Positions 1-8,602 are shown, counted from the first letter of the stretch. The stretch is DNA of 39,549 nucleotides from Pseudomonadota bacterium (GCA_018241895.1 JAFECX010000005.1:1-39549); one strand, 5' to 3'. Notes: generated by a model from the sequence alone, not told the origin. A program made the numbers and translations.

Positions 1-791
1 AGATCACGGTCGTCCTCGGCACTGAGGTCCTCGAGCACGGCCAGCACGCGCCATGTGCTGCCGCCGTTGGCGTCGCCCGCGGTGCAGGCGAGCCGCGCCG
101 CGAGCCGCCGCCGCCGCCCGTCGGCCAGCGCGACGATGCCCTGGCGCTCGAGCGCCGGCGCACCGGGGGCGAGCGCGGGCGGCAGCGTGCCGCCCTGCCA
201 GCCGAGGAGCGCCTGCAGTTCGGGCGCGGCGTCGCCGAGCACCTCGGGCACATGGCCGAGCAGCGACTCGAAGGCGCGGTTCGAGCGCACGATCAGGCCC
301 GCATCGTCGTACACCAGCATGCCGGTGCCCGCCAGTTCGAACCACTGCCCGAGTTCGTCCTGCAGACGGCGCACCTGGTCGCGCGCCTCGTGCTCGGCGC
401 TCACGTCCTGCAGCAGCGACAGCCACAGCGGCGGCGCGCCCGGCGCCGCCAGGTTCTGGACGTCGAGCGTGCACCAGTGCCAGCGGCCCTCGGTGTCGAG
501 CAGGCGCTGGTGCTGTTGCGCCAGCGTCGCGCCACGGCGTGCCGCCGCGCGCAGCTCGAGGCGCGCGGCACGTGCGGCGGCACGATCGTCCGGCGGCAGC
601 AACAGCACCGGGTCGGTGCCGATCAGCGTGGCGCGCGCGCGGCCGCAAAGCGCCTCGAAGGCGGCATTGACGTCGAGCAGCAGGAACGACGCATCCTGCA
701 GCAGGGCCGGGAACGGCGCGTCGTGCAGCAGTTGCAGCATGCCCTGGCGGGACATCGCAGCGGCGCTGCGGGCGACACGGGTCGGCTCCAT
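1..791 (-). CDS. PAS-domain signalling protein (3' end outside window)
   Basis: An open frame of 263 codons starts at an ATG (GAG CCG ACC follows) and runs off the left edge, so the C-terminus is missing. Two PAS-like repeats can be read. The first is at about residues 18-130 and contains ALLQDASFLLLDVNAAFEAL. The second is at about 145-255 and contains GMLVYDDAGLIVRSNRAFESL. The stretch between them (WLSLLQDVSAEHEARDQV) has the usual PAS-to-PAS linker look. Proteins of this build normally carry a GGDEF, EAL or histidine-kinase output domain after the PAS pair; that part is not visible, so the output is unknown. A second in-frame ATG 12 codons later is an alternative start. The 142-base gap to the upstream HDOD gene suggests separate transcription, although both point the same way. 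High confidence that it is coding; function only at the level of sensor. Confidence 0.8.
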   Translation of the reverse strand, partial: MEPTRVARSAAAMSRQGMLQLLHDAPFPALLQDASFLLLDVNAAFEALCGRARATLIGTDPVLLLPPDDRAAARAARLELRAAARRGATLAQQHQRLLDTEGRWHWCTLDVQNLAAPGAPPLWLSLLQDVSAEHEARDQVRRLQDELGQWFELAGTGMLVYDDAGLIVRSNRAFESLLGHVPEVLGDAAPELQALLGWQGGTLPPALAPGAPALERQGIVALADGRRRRLAARLACTAGDANGGSTWRVLAVLEDLSAEDDRD

Positions 792-933
792 CGGGCTCGT
801 CGTCGGGTCGAGGGCCTGAACGTTCGGTCGGCGGCGCGCAAGCGGCGCCGCGCCGCCTTCCCTGCAGGGCACGCCGCCGCCGCCTCCAAAACGCGCGATG
901 CTACGCGCGTGCCGCAGCTTGCCCGGCGATCGT

Positions 934-2223
934 TCAGTCCAGCAGACGCGCCGAGCGCAGGGATGCGAGCAAGGCGCGGTTGACTTCGGCCGGCCCGAGC
1001 AGCAGGCGCTCGCTGCACTCGCGGATGTCGAACACCGACTGATTCTCGATCGCGCACACCAGGTCGAGGTAAGGTTGGTACGCGCCGGCATGGCCTTCGA
1101 GCGTGAGGCGCACGCGCTCGGGCACGGGCACGGCGGCGAGCAGCTCGGCGAACGGCTGCAGCAGCAGCCGGTCGAGCAGCGAGAACACGCCGCAGATGAA
1201 CATCTCGCTGCGCATCTCGGCGTCGCTCTGGGTGCGCGCGAGTTCCTCCATCAGCAGACCACGGCGCACGGCGGCGTACATCGTCGGCCTGGCGTTGGGG
1301 TCCTTGCTCGCCGAGGCCAGCAGCAGCGCGAGCCAGCGCTTGAGGCGCTGGTAGCCCAGCAGCATCAGCGCATGGCCGAACGACGTGATCTCCACGCGCA
1401 GCCCGAAGGCCGGCGAGTTGAGGTAGCGCATCAGCCGGTACGCGAGCCTCGGGTCACGGCTGAGGATGGACTCGAGCCGCGACGCCGGGAGTTCGCGCTC
1501 GACGCCGTCGATGAGGTCGAGCACCACCTTCACGTCCGGCGCCACCACGGTGCGTCCGGTCGGCCTGGGCGCCTCGTCGTCGAAGGTCCAGCCGAGCACG
1601 GCGACGGCGCCGCGCGCGAACGCGGCTTCGAGTTCGGCCGTGCTGCGCACGCCGGCCTGCACGCTGGTCACGCTGCGCACGCCGGGCGCCACCGGCTCGC
1701 TGCCGCGGCGCTCGTCGGCCAGCTCGACGATGGAATGGCTGAAGCAGGCCAGCACGTCGGGCGCCAGCGGCTTGAGCGGACGGCCTTTCATCAGCAGCAC
1801 GCTGCCCGCGGCGTGCAAGGCGCGGACGGTCTCGGCATGCAGCGGCTCGGCGGCCATGAAGGCCGGGATCTCGAGCATCAGCTGCGGCCCGGGGCGCGCG
1901 GCCATCACCGCCGCGAGCGCGGCTTCGCCGGCGACGTTGAGCGCCACCGGCGGGCGCGCGCAGCTTGCGCGCTGGCCCACCGCAGCCGGGTCGAGCGGGC
2001 GCAGCGTGAGCTCGAGCTTGGCGTCGCACGCCTCGCCCGGCCAGACTTCGTCCAGCGCCGCGAGCAGCGCCGCGGCGTCCGGTGCGGCGTCGGGCCGTTC
2101 GGGAAACACCACGAGGCGCGTTGCCACGACCTCGCGCTTGCGGTCGATCATCGGGCAGTAGCCCAGGGCGATCTGCCCCAGCACGGGATGGGTCAGCATC
2201 GTTCGGTCGTCGCGTGCATTCAT
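934..2223 (-). CDS. EAL/HDOD-type signal transduction protein
   Basis: The 429-residue protein ends in a clear HDOD domain (about residues 235-420). It includes LESILSRDPRLAYRLMRYLN, then SPAFGLRVEITSFGHALMLL, a helix pattern typical of HDOD proteins. The N-terminal half resembles the degenerate EAL-like module found before HDOD in YuxH-type proteins: GQIALGYCPMIDRKREVV is in the position of the usual QPIFDR motif, but I do not see an intact catalytic EAL set. Such proteins are thought to act as signalling scaffolds, and several affect motility or c-di-GMP responses. The gene begins 18 bases after the flgL stop, so it is probably the last gene of the flg operon, which fits a motility-linked role. 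An internal ATG nine codons in (MLTHPVLG) is an alternative start. Confidence 0.85.
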   Translation of the reverse strand: MNARDDRTMLTHPVLGQIALGYCPMIDRKREVVATRLVVFPERPDAAPDAAALLAALDEVWPGEACDAKLELTLRPLDPAAVGQRASCARPPVALNVAGEAALAAVMAARPGPQLMLEIPAFMAAEPLHAETVRALHAAGSVLLMKGRPLKPLAPDVLACFSHSIVELADERRGSEPVAPGVRSVTSVQAGVRSTAELEAAFARGAVAVLGWTFDDEAPRPTGRTVVAPDVKVVLDLIDGVERELPASRLESILSRDPRLAYRLMRYLNSPAFGLRVEITSFGHALMLLGYQRLKRWLALLLASASKDPNARPTMYAAVRRGLLMEELARTQSDAEMRSEMFICGVFSLLDRLLLQPFAELLAAVPVPERVRLTLEGHAGAYQPYLDLVCAIENQSVFDIRECSERLLLGPAEVNRALLASLRSARLLD

Positions 2224-2241
2224 GGGTGTGGCGGGGTTGTC

Positions 2242-3207
2242 TCACCCCAGGTACTGGAACAGCGACAGGCGCTGCACGGTCGCGTAGGCCTTCAGAGCCG
2301 ACTCGTAGCCGCTCTGGCGGGACTGGAATTCGGAGATCGCCTGGACCAGATCCAGGTCTTCGGCGCTCGAGCGCTGCTGTTGCGAATCGACGTGGGCCTG
2401 TGCCAGCCGGTCGTCGATCGCGTCGATGCGCACCAGCGCCTGGCCGGCAGCGGAGCGCGCGCTGCTCAGGTTGTCGGCGAGGGCGTCGACGCGGCCCAGC
2501 CCGCTGCCGACGGTCTGCGCCACCAGCGCCGAACTGCGCCCGGGCGACGACAGCTCGGCGATGGCGGCGTCCAGGGCCCCGAAGACCGACAGCGGCTGGC
2601 CCGGGTTCGCAGGGTCGGCCGCCTGCATCCAGATCCTGTCGCCGTCGACCGTGAGCGCAGAGGCTTCGCCGAAGACGCGCGCCGTCGTCTGGGCACCGGC
2701 CAGGCCGAAGTACTGCACCGCGCTCGGGCGTGCCGGCGGCGGCGGCGGCGGCGCCAGCGCGACGTCGCGAAACGGCGCGCCATCGGCCCCTTCGCCACCG
2801 AACAGGTAGCGTCCCGTGCCGTCGGTACGGTTGGCCAGCGCCAGCAGCTGCTCGCGCACGTCGGCGAGCGACTGTGCGAGGTGCGCGCGCTCGCTGTCGC
2901 CATAGCTCGCGTTGCCGGCCTGCACCAGCGTCTCGCGCGCCTGCTGCAGCAGTTCGCCGGCGCTGCCCAGGGTGCTCTCGGTGAGCTGCATCGCGTGCCG
3001 CGAGGCGGCGATCGCGCGCTGCTGCGCTTCGACGCGCCCCTGCCACGCCAGCGCGCGTTCGGCCTGTGCCGCCGCCGCCGGGTCGTCGCTCGCCCGCTGC
3101 ACGCGCTTGCCGCTGGTCAACTGCGTCTGCGACTCGAGCAGCCGCTGCTGGCGCTGCTGCAGGTTGGCGACGACGGCGTCGTAGGCCGTGGCGGTGGTGA
3201 TGCGCAT
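2242..3207 (-). CDS. flgL: Flagellar hook-filament junction protein FlgL (HAP3)
   Basis: FlgL forms the second ring of the hook-filament junction, on which flagellin assembles. The 321-residue length matches the family (about 300-320). The start was set at MRITTATAYDAVVANLQQRQ because the flagellin-like N-terminal coiled coil (QLTSGKRVQRASDDPAAAAQ) follows at once; the frame stays open far upstream only because of GC bias. The C-terminal helix (EFQSRQSGYESALKAYATVQ) is the matching D0/D1 half. A proline run (PPPPPP, about residue 150) comes from a CCG repeat in the variable central domain. It lies 23 bases after flgK and is probably co-transcribed with it. Confidence 0.95.
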   Translation of the reverse strand: MRITTATAYDAVVANLQQRQQRLLESQTQLTSGKRVQRASDDPAAAAQAERALAWQGRVEAQQRAIAASRHAMQLTESTLGSAGELLQQARETLVQAGNASYGDSERAHLAQSLADVREQLLALANRTDGTGRYLFGGEGADGAPFRDVALAPPPPPPARPSAVQYFGLAGAQTTARVFGEASALTVDGDRIWMQAADPANPGQPLSVFGALDAAIAELSSPGRSSALVAQTVGSGLGRVDALADNLSSARSAAGQALVRIDAIDDRLAQAHVDSQQQRSSAEDLDLVQAISEFQSRQSGYESALKAYATVQRLSLFQYLG

Positions 3208-3230
3208 CGCGGCTCCCCGGGCGATGGAGG

Positions 3231-4631
3231 TCAGCGGCCCGCCGCCTGCAGCAGCGTGTCGAAGAGGCTCTGCGCCACCTGCAGCATCTTGGCCGCCGCC
3301 TGGTAGCTCTGCTGGTACTGGATCAGGCGCGCGGCCTCCTCGTCGAGGTTGACCCCCGCGACCGCCGCCCTCGCCTGCTCGGCCTGGGCCGCGGCCGCGG
3401 CCGAGATCCCGGAACTCGTCCGGGCCGACTGGACACGCACGCCGATCGTCGTCATCGCTTCGGCATAGGCATCCGATGGCGTGCGGCCGTCGACGATCGC
3501 GCTGTCGCGCAGCGCGAGCAGCGCGATGGCATTGCCGTTGCTCGACGCCGGGGCCGGCGGCTGCGATGCCGCCGCGATGTCGCCGGGGCCGAAGCCCGCT
3601 GCCAGCGTGATGTGGCTGGCGTTCAAGGGCACCGGCTGCGCTGCGATGACGAACATCACCTGACCCGCCGTGCCGCCAGGCGTCAGGCCCATGGCCTGCT
3701 GCTGGTTGACGGCGCTGCACACCTTCTCCGCGAAGTCGTTGAGCAACCTGCGCGCCGTCATCAGATCGTCGTCCTGGAACTGCAGCAGCCCGGCGATGTC
3801 GCCGCCGCCCAGCGTGTCCGGACTCAGCAGACGCGGCGTCGGGCCGTCGGCGATCGCGAGCGCCGAGCGCGAGGGATCGCCGGGACAGGCCTGGATCGAC
3901 AGCTTGTTGGCCGTCGCGCCGAGCACCAGGTTCTGGCCGCCGGCGATGAACAGGCTGACGCTGCCGTCGTCGGCGTCGGCGCGCGTGAGCTGCAGGTGCT
4001 GCGCCAGACGCTGGATCAGCTGGTCGCGCTGATCGAGCAGGTCGTTGGGTGGATGACCGAGCGCGCCCGCGGCGATGATGCGCTGGTTGAGGCTGGCGAC
4101 GTTCTGGGCCATCGCGTTCACCTCGTCGACCGCGACTTTCAGGCCGGCGGTGACGCCGGCTTGCAGCGTGTCGAAACCGGCACCCATGCGCTGGAACTGC
4201 GACACCAGGTCGCCGGCGCGCGCCAGCACGACCTGACGCGTCGACGCATCCGCCGGCTGCGTCGTCAGGTCGGACAGCGCGTTGAAGAACTGCGTGCTCG
4301 CGTGGCCCAGGCCCTGCTCGCCGGTCGGGAACTGGGTCTCGAGCTGCGTGAGCTGCGCCAGGCGCGCCGCGTCCATCGCCGCCACCGAGCCGGCGCCCGT
4401 CGCCTCGCGCGTGAGGAACGCGTCGTGCGCGCGCTCGACGCTCACGACGTCGACGCCGCGGCCGAAGTAGCCCGAGCCGCTGAACTGCGGCAGCGACGGT
4501 GCGAGCACGACGCTTTGCCGCGAGTAGCCGGCGACGCTGGCGTTGGCGATGTTCTGGCCCGTGGTCTGCAGCCCGGCATAGCTCGCCGCCAGCGCCTTGA
4601 CGCCGATCGACGTGAGTGCGGTGTTCGCCAT
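3231..4631 (-). CDS. flgK: Flagellar hook-associated protein FlgK (HAP1)
   Basis: FlgK is the first junction ring on the distal hook. The start was chosen at MANTALTSIGVKALAASYAG. The rod/hook-type signature follows (GLQTTGQNIANASVAGYSRQ), and the C-terminus has the paired helix (LIQYQQSYQAAAKMLQVAQS). At 466 residues it is shorter than the 547-residue E. coli protein and much shorter than many betaproteobacterial FlgK proteins. The missing part is in the variable outward-facing middle, while both assembly ends are intact. Unlike its neighbours it is separated from flgJ, by 202 bases, most of which is a dispersed repeat. It may therefore be transcribed partly on its own or be subject to polarity from that repeat. 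The longer frame reaching into flgJ is a shadow. Confidence 0.95.
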   Translation of the reverse strand: MANTALTSIGVKALAASYAGLQTTGQNIANASVAGYSRQSVVLAPSLPQFSGSGYFGRGVDVVSVERAHDAFLTREATGAGSVAAMDAARLAQLTQLETQFPTGEQGLGHASTQFFNALSDLTTQPADASTRQVVLARAGDLVSQFQRMGAGFDTLQAGVTAGLKVAVDEVNAMAQNVASLNQRIIAAGALGHPPNDLLDQRDQLIQRLAQHLQLTRADADDGSVSLFIAGGQNLVLGATANKLSIQACPGDPSRSALAIADGPTPRLLSPDTLGGGDIAGLLQFQDDDLMTARRLLNDFAEKVCSAVNQQQAMGLTPGGTAGQVMFVIAAQPVPLNASHITLAAGFGPGDIAAASQPPAPASSNGNAIALLALRDSAIVDGRTPSDAYAEAMTTIGVRVQSARTSSGISAAAAAQAEQARAAVAGVNLDEEAARLIQYQQSYQAAAKMLQVAQSLFDTLLQAAGR

Positions 4632-4671
4632 GGTGCCGCGGTGCCGAGATCGTGCGCGCAGGCGGGGCCGG

Positions 4672-4836
4672 CTCAGAAGCTGTGAATGAGCCGGTCGCGC
4701 CCGAGCGGCGCGCCAGCACGATCCCGCTCGAGGCGCAAAGCGCAGCCATGTCGCGCGATAGGGCGAGCATTTGCAACGCCGAGCCGGAGCCTCAGGGCGC
4801 GTCGAGCGGGCGTGAGGGGTTCGTTCACAGGTCTCA
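4672..4836 (-). repeat. Dispersed repeat, copy 1, ending on the flgJ stop codon
   Basis: This is one of two near-full copies; the other is at 34909-35076. Read on the minus strand it begins TGAGACCTGTGAACGAACC and ends TTCACAGCTTCTGAG, so the ends are imperfect inverted repeats of each other. The interior shares long blocks with copy 2, for example CTCGGCGTTGCAAA and GGCTGCGCTTTGCGCCT, and an inner hairpin CGCGCC-CGAGC-GGCGCG (4696-4712). The first TGA is the stop codon of flgJ. The size and terminal inverted repeats resemble a MITE or a large REP/BIME-type element. No transposase is present, and target-site duplications were not evident to me. Confidence 0.8.
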
Positions 4837-5817
4837 GGCCTGCAGCGTGCGCTGCAGCCGCAGCGTGGTGTTGATGACGCGGCTGAGCTTGTCGGCGTAG
4901 GCCGGGTCGGTGGCGTAGCCGGCGCGCTGCAGGCCGCGCGCGAAACTGGCCGCCGCATCACCTGCCGGACCCGCCGCCGCACCGCCTGCCGGACCCGCCG
5001 CCGCACCGCCTGCCGGACCCGCCGCCGCACCGCCTGCCGCACCGCCTGCCGCGCCGCCTGCCGCACCACCCGCCCGGGTGGCAGCGTCCAGCACCTGCCG
5101 GTAGCGCGGGCTGGACTTCATCAGCCGCGCGTAGTCGGCGAACGATTCGGCATAGCTCGAATAGGCGCGAAAGCGCGCCGTCACCTTCTGCGCCTTGCCC
5201 TCGACGTATTCGGTGGTCGTGATCTCGGCGGTCGGCCCGCGCCAGCCGGCGCCGGCCTTGATGCCGAACAGGTTGTACGACGGGGCGCCGTCGGCATGGC
5301 GGATCTCCTTGCGCCCCCATCCGGTCTCGAGCGCCGCCTGCGAGACCATGAAGGCCGCCGGGATGCCGGTGGCGGCCTCGGCCTGGCGCGCCGCCGCGTC
5401 GTGCTGCTGCACGAACGCCGCCGCGCCGCCTTGCGGCAGACGCGTCGGGCGGCCCGCCAGCGGTGCCGGCGAGTCGTTCGCCGAGCCCGTGGCGGGGATC
5501 GGCCCGGGCGCCAGCCCCATCTGGCGCTCGAGCTGGCGCGCGATCGCCTCCGACAGGCCGCCCGGCATGCCGGCGAGCTGGTTCGCGAACTGGGTGTCGA
5601 GCATCCCGGTGGCGAGTTGCGACTGCGCATCGTCCTGCGACTGCATCGTCGTCGCGCGCATGCTCTTGACGAGTTCGTTCATGAACAGCGCCTCGAACTG
5701 CCTGGCGGCCTCGCGCACCGCGCTCCGGGGATCGCCCGCGGCGCGCGCGCGCAGGCCGGCGAGCGACTGCGTGTCGGCGGCCAGACGCGTGGCGCCAGCG
5801 GAGTCGTGCACGGCCAT
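4834..5817 (-). CDS. flgJ: Rod cap and peptidoglycan hydrolase FlgJ
   Basis: The 327-residue protein has the two expected parts. The N-terminal rod-cap domain (about residues 10-100) includes AARQFEALFMNELVKSMRAT. The C-terminal muramidase domain (about 130-325) has the predicted catalytic glutamate E164 in AALETGWGRKEI. It digs a hole in murein for the rod and caps the growing rod. The oddity is an insertion of about 38 residues made only of Gly, Ala and Pro (250-287). It is encoded by a minisatellite at about 4957-5070 (12- and 24-base units) and lies between QVLDAATR and ASFARGLQRAGYATDP, which are adjacent in ordinary FlgJ. Its stop codon lies in the end of a dispersed repeat. It follows flgI by three bases. 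Confidence 0.95.
   Translation of the reverse strand: MAVHDSAGATRLAADTQSLAGLRARAAGDPRSAVREAARQFEALFMNELVKSMRATTMQSQDDAQSQLATGMLDTQFANQLAGMPGGLSEAIARQLERQMGLAPGPIPATGSANDSPAPLAGRPTRLPQGGAAAFVQQHDAAARQAEAATGIPAAFMVSQAALETGWGRKEIRHADGAPSYNLFGIKAGAGWRGPTAEITTTEYVEGKAQKVTARFRAYSSYAESFADYARLMKSSPRYRQVLDAATRAGGAAGGAAGGAAGGAAAGPAGGAAAGPAGGAAAGPAGDAAASFARGLQRAGYATDPAYADKLSRVINTTLRLQRTLQA
4957..5070. repeat. In-frame minisatellite within flgJ
   Basis: On the plus strand a 24-base unit (CCGCCGCACCGCCTGCCGGA plus CCCG) is repeated three times and then degenerates into 12-base units (GCCGCACCGCCT). All units are multiples of three, so copy-number change keeps the flgJ reading frame. The encoded product is a flexible GGAA/AGPA linker inside the muramidase domain. 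Confidence 0.9.
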
Positions 5818-5820
5818 CGC

Positions 5821-6975
5821 TCAGATCACCTCGATCTCGGCGTTGAGCGCGCCGGCCGCGCGCATCGCCTGCAGGATCGCCTGCAGGTCCAGCGGCGTCG
5901 CGCCCATCGCGTTGAGCGCCTTGACGACGTCGGCCAGCCGCGTGCCGGCCGCCATCTGCACCAGCGCGCCCGGCTGCTGCGAGACGGTGATGTCGACCTT
6001 GTCGACCTTCACCGTCTGCCCCTGCGCGAACGGCTGCGGCTGGCTCACCGCGGGCGTGTTGGTGATGGTCACCGACAGGTTGCCGTGCGCGACCGCGCAC
6101 GGGCCGATGGTCACCGATTCGTTCATCACCACCGAGCCGGTGCGCGAGTTGACGACCACGCGCGCCGCCGGACGCTGCAGCTCGATCGGCAGGTTCTCGA
6201 TGTCGGCCAGGAAGGCCACGCGCTCGTCGGGCGCGGGCGCGCGCAGGCGCACGGTGCGCCCGTCGATGGCGACGGCGGTGCCGGCGCCCTTGGCGCCGTT
6301 GATGGCACCGGCCACGGCGCGCGCGGTGGCGAAGTCGCTGGCGTTCAGATCGAGCTGCAGCGAGTCGCCCTGACCCCAGGGCGTCGGCACCGCGCGCTCG
6401 ACGCTGGCGCCCTCGGGCACGCGGCCGGTCGACAGCTGGTTGATCTGCACCTTGGAGCCGGCGGCCGAGGCGCCGGCGCCGCCCACCACGACGTTGCCCT
6501 GGGCCATCGCGTAGACCTGGCCGTCCAGGCCCTTGAGCGGCGTGGCGATCAGCGTGCCGCCGCGCAGGCTCTTGGCGTTGCCCAGAGACGAGACGACGAC
6601 GTCGATCTTCTGCCCCGGCCGCGCGAAGGCCGGCAGCTCGGCGGTCACCGTCACCGCGGCGACGTTGCGCAACTGCATCGTCGAGCCCGGCGGCAGCGTG
6701 ATGCCCATCTGCTGCAGCATCGTCGCCACCGCCTGCGTCGTGAACGGCGTCTGCGTCGTCTGGTCGCCGGTGCCGTCGAGGCCGACGACGAGGCCGATGC
6801 CGGCCAGCGCGTTGGCGCGCACGCCCTGCACCGCCGCCACGTCCTTCAGGCGCACGACGGCGGCGGCGCCGGACAGCGGCCACCACAGCGCGGCGCTGGC
6901 GGCGACGAAGGCGACGGTCACCGCGATGCGCAGCCAGCGCTCGAGCGGATCGTGCGGCACGAAGCGTCTGCGCAT
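5821..6975 (-). CDS. flgI: Flagellar P-ring protein FlgI
   Basis: FlgI assembles the periplasmic P ring around the rod. The start at MRRRFVPHDPLERWLRIAVT gives a long signal peptide: a basic start, then a hydrophobic stretch ending near ALWWPLSGAAA. The conserved mature N-terminus follows (VVRLKDVAAVQGVRANALAG, then IGLVVGLDGTGD). The 384 residues fit the family (about 365-385). The C-terminus (LQAILQAMRAAGALNAEIEV) is the normal FlgI ending. It lies 5 bases after flgH and 3 bases before flgJ, within the flg operon. Export is by Sec, unlike that of the other rod and hook proteins. Confidence 0.96.
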   Translation of the reverse strand: MRRRFVPHDPLERWLRIAVTVAFVAASAALWWPLSGAAAVVRLKDVAAVQGVRANALAGIGLVVGLDGTGDQTTQTPFTTQAVATMLQQMGITLPPGSTMQLRNVAAVTVTAELPAFARPGQKIDVVVSSLGNAKSLRGGTLIATPLKGLDGQVYAMAQGNVVVGGAGASAAGSKVQINQLSTGRVPEGASVERAVPTPWGQGDSLQLDLNASDFATARAVAGAINGAKGAGTAVAIDGRTVRLRAPAPDERVAFLADIENLPIELQRPAARVVVNSRTGSVVMNESVTIGPCAVAHGNLSVTITNTPAVSQPQPFAQGQTVKVDKVDITVSQQPGALVQMAAGTRLADVVKALNAMGATPLDLQAILQAMRAAGALNAEIEVI

Positions 6976-6980
6976 GGCGT

Positions 6981-7706
6981 TCAGATCGGCAGCACCGACA
7001 GGAAAATGCGCGCCAGCCAGCCGATCGCCTGCGCGTCGGCCTGCGCACCGCGGCCGCGCTGCTCGAGCCGCACGTTGGCGATCTGCGCGCTTTGCACGAC
7101 GTTGCCGGGCATGATCGTGCGCGGGTCGACCTGGCCCGAGAAGCGCAGCACGTCGATGTTGTTGTTGACGCCGATCTGCTTTTCGCCGGCGATCAGCAGG
7201 TGGCCGTTGGGCAGCACGGCACGCACGACGACGGTGATGGTGCCGGAGAAGTCGTTGCTGTTGGCCACCGACCCCTTGCCGGCGAAGGTGTTGCCCGAGC
7301 TGCCGCCGACGCCGGCGCGAGCGAACGAATTCGACGCGATGCCGGGCAAGGCGGTGATCGAGCCCTTGAGCGATCCGCTCTTGTCCAGCGTGCTGGTGCT
7401 GGTCTGCGTGGCGCTCACCTTCTCGATGATCTGCACCACCAGGGTGTCGCCCGCCAGGCGCGCCCGGTGGTCCTCGAACAGCGGCCGGTAGGTCGCACCC
7501 GAGTACAGCGAGCCGCTGGCAGGACCGGGCGCCGCAGCCGGCTCGGGCGCGGGCGGCGGGGCGTCGTCGATCTGCACGCGCGGATACAGCATCGCGCAGC
7601 CGGCCGACGCAACGAGCGCGGCGGCGCACGCCAGCGCCAGTGCCGGGCGCACGAACGCCGGTGGCGGACGCACGGGCGGCGTGGACAGGGCAGGCCGGCG
7701 GCTCAT
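6981..7706 (-). CDS. flgH: Flagellar L-ring lipoprotein FlgH
   Basis: FlgH forms the outer-membrane L ring. The start at [11 protein letters not shown] gives a signal peptide with a lipobox (LVASAGC, lipidated cysteine at residue 37), as expected. The body carries the FlgH signature regions [35 protein letters not shown] and [10 protein letters not shown], and ends in [15 protein letters not shown]. Length is 241 residues. Its ATG overlaps the flgG stop by four bases (ATGA), indicating translational coupling. A proline/alanine-rich linker ([14 protein letters not shown]) follows the lipid anchor. Confidence 0.96.
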   Translation of the reverse strand: MSRRPALSTPPVRPPPAFVRPALALACAAALVASAGCAMLYPRVQIDDAPPPAPEPAAAPGPASGSLYSGATYRPLFEDHRARLAGDTLVVQIIEKVSATQTSTSTLDKSGSLKGSITALPGIASNSFARAGVGGSSGNTFAGKGSVANSNDFSGTITVVVRAVLPNGHLLIAGEKQIGVNNNIDVLRFSGQVDPRTIMPGNVVQSAQIANVRLEQRGRGAQADAQAIGWLARIFLSVLPI

Positions 7707-8485
7707 ATCTGCGTCAGCCGCTGCAGCATCTGGTCGGAGGTCTGGATGGCCTTGGAGTTGAGCTCGTAGGCGCGCTGCGTGGCGATCATCGACACCAGTT
7801 CCTCGACCACGTTGACGTTGCTGCCTTCGAGTGCACCGGCCATCAGCGTGCCGTGCCCGTTGCCGCCCGGCGCCGCGGTGTCGGGCGTGCCCGACGCCGC
7901 GGTTTCGGCAAAGAGGTTGCCGCCGCGCGGCTCGAGCCCGGCCGGATTGACGAAGCTGGCCGTCTGCAGCGTGCCCAGCGGCTGCGCGGTGGCCTGGCCG
8001 GGCACGCGCGCCGAGACGACGCCCTGCGCGTCGATCGTCACGCCCTGCGCGTTGGCCGGGATCGTGATGCCGGGCAGCACTGCATGGCCGGCGGCCGTGA
8101 CGAGCTGCCCGTTCGCGTCGACCTGGAACGCACCGTCGCGCGTGTACGCCGTCGTGCCGTCGGGCATCTGCACCTGGAAGAAGCCCTGGCCCTGGATCGC
8201 GACGTCGTAGGGGTTGCCGGTCTGCGTGAGTGCACCCTGACCGAAGTTGCGCGTGCTCGCCGACACCCTTGCCCCCAGGCCGACCTGCAGCCCGGTCGGC
8301 AGCGTGCCCTGCTCCGAGCTCGCGCCGCCGGGCGCGCGCAGGCTCTGGTACATCAGGTCCTCGAACAGCACGCCGGCGCGCTTGTAGCCGTTGGTGCCGA
8401 CATTGGCGAGGTTGTTGGCAATCGAGTCCAGCTTGGTCTGCTGACCCTCCATGCCGGTCTTGGCGATCCACAGCGATCGGAGCAT
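7703..8485 (-). CDS. flgG: Distal rod protein FlgG
   Basis: FlgG builds the distal rod. The 260-residue length and the ends are canonical. The N-terminus is [20 protein letters not shown], followed by the rod/hook signature [16 protein letters not shown]. The C-terminus is [20 protein letters not shown], followed by [13 protein letters not shown]. No signal peptide is present because it is exported by the flagellar type III apparatus. The gene overlaps flgH by four bases. A 114-base gap separates it from flgF upstream; that gap carries a hairpin and a possible sigma-28 -10 element. Confidence 0.97.
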   Translation of the reverse strand: MLRSLWIAKTGMEGQQTKLDSIANNLANVGTNGYKRAGVLFEDLMYQSLRAPGGASSEQGTLPTGLQVGLGARVSASTRNFGQGALTQTGNPYDVAIQGQGFFQVQMPDGTTAYTRDGAFQVDANGQLVTAAGHAVLPGITIPANAQGVTIDAQGVVSARVPGQATAQPLGTLQTASFVNPAGLEPRGGNLFAETAASGTPDTAAPGGNGHGTLMAGALEGSNVNVVEELVSMIATQRAYELNSKAIQTSDQMLQRLTQI

Positions 8486-8557
8486 GAGCTGGCTTTCGTT
8501 GAGCTGCCGTCGATGCGCCGATGTTGGACTGCCGGCGCGGCGCCGAGGGCTCGAAAT

Positions 8558-8602
8558 GCGCGGCCCCGAGCCGTCTTATCGGCGCAGCCCGAGGCCGCGC
8601 TA
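8558..8602 (-). promoter_or_regulatory. Hairpin and possible sigma-28 promoter upstream of flgG
   Basis: On the minus strand GCCGATAA (8583-8576) is a perfect sigma-28 -10 element. The -35 position at the usual 14-base offset reads TAGCG, a poor match, and coincides with the flgF stop codon. The same gap holds an imperfect hairpin (arms 8558-8570 and 8588-8600, two mismatches). It could be an internal promoter for flgG onward or an RNA processing hairpin; only the -10 is convincing. Confidence 0.35.

Noticed and set aside
898..3306. Long plus-strand open frame opposite the HDOD and flgL genes
   Set aside because: It has Arg/His/Gln-rich low-complexity content and no family signature, and it lies fully antisense to recognisable genes. 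It is a by-product of high third-position GC.
4837..5069. Upstream extension of flgK into flgJ (start near 5069)
   Set aside because: The extension is translated from the flgJ minisatellite and the repeat element in another frame. The canonical FlgK start is at 4631.
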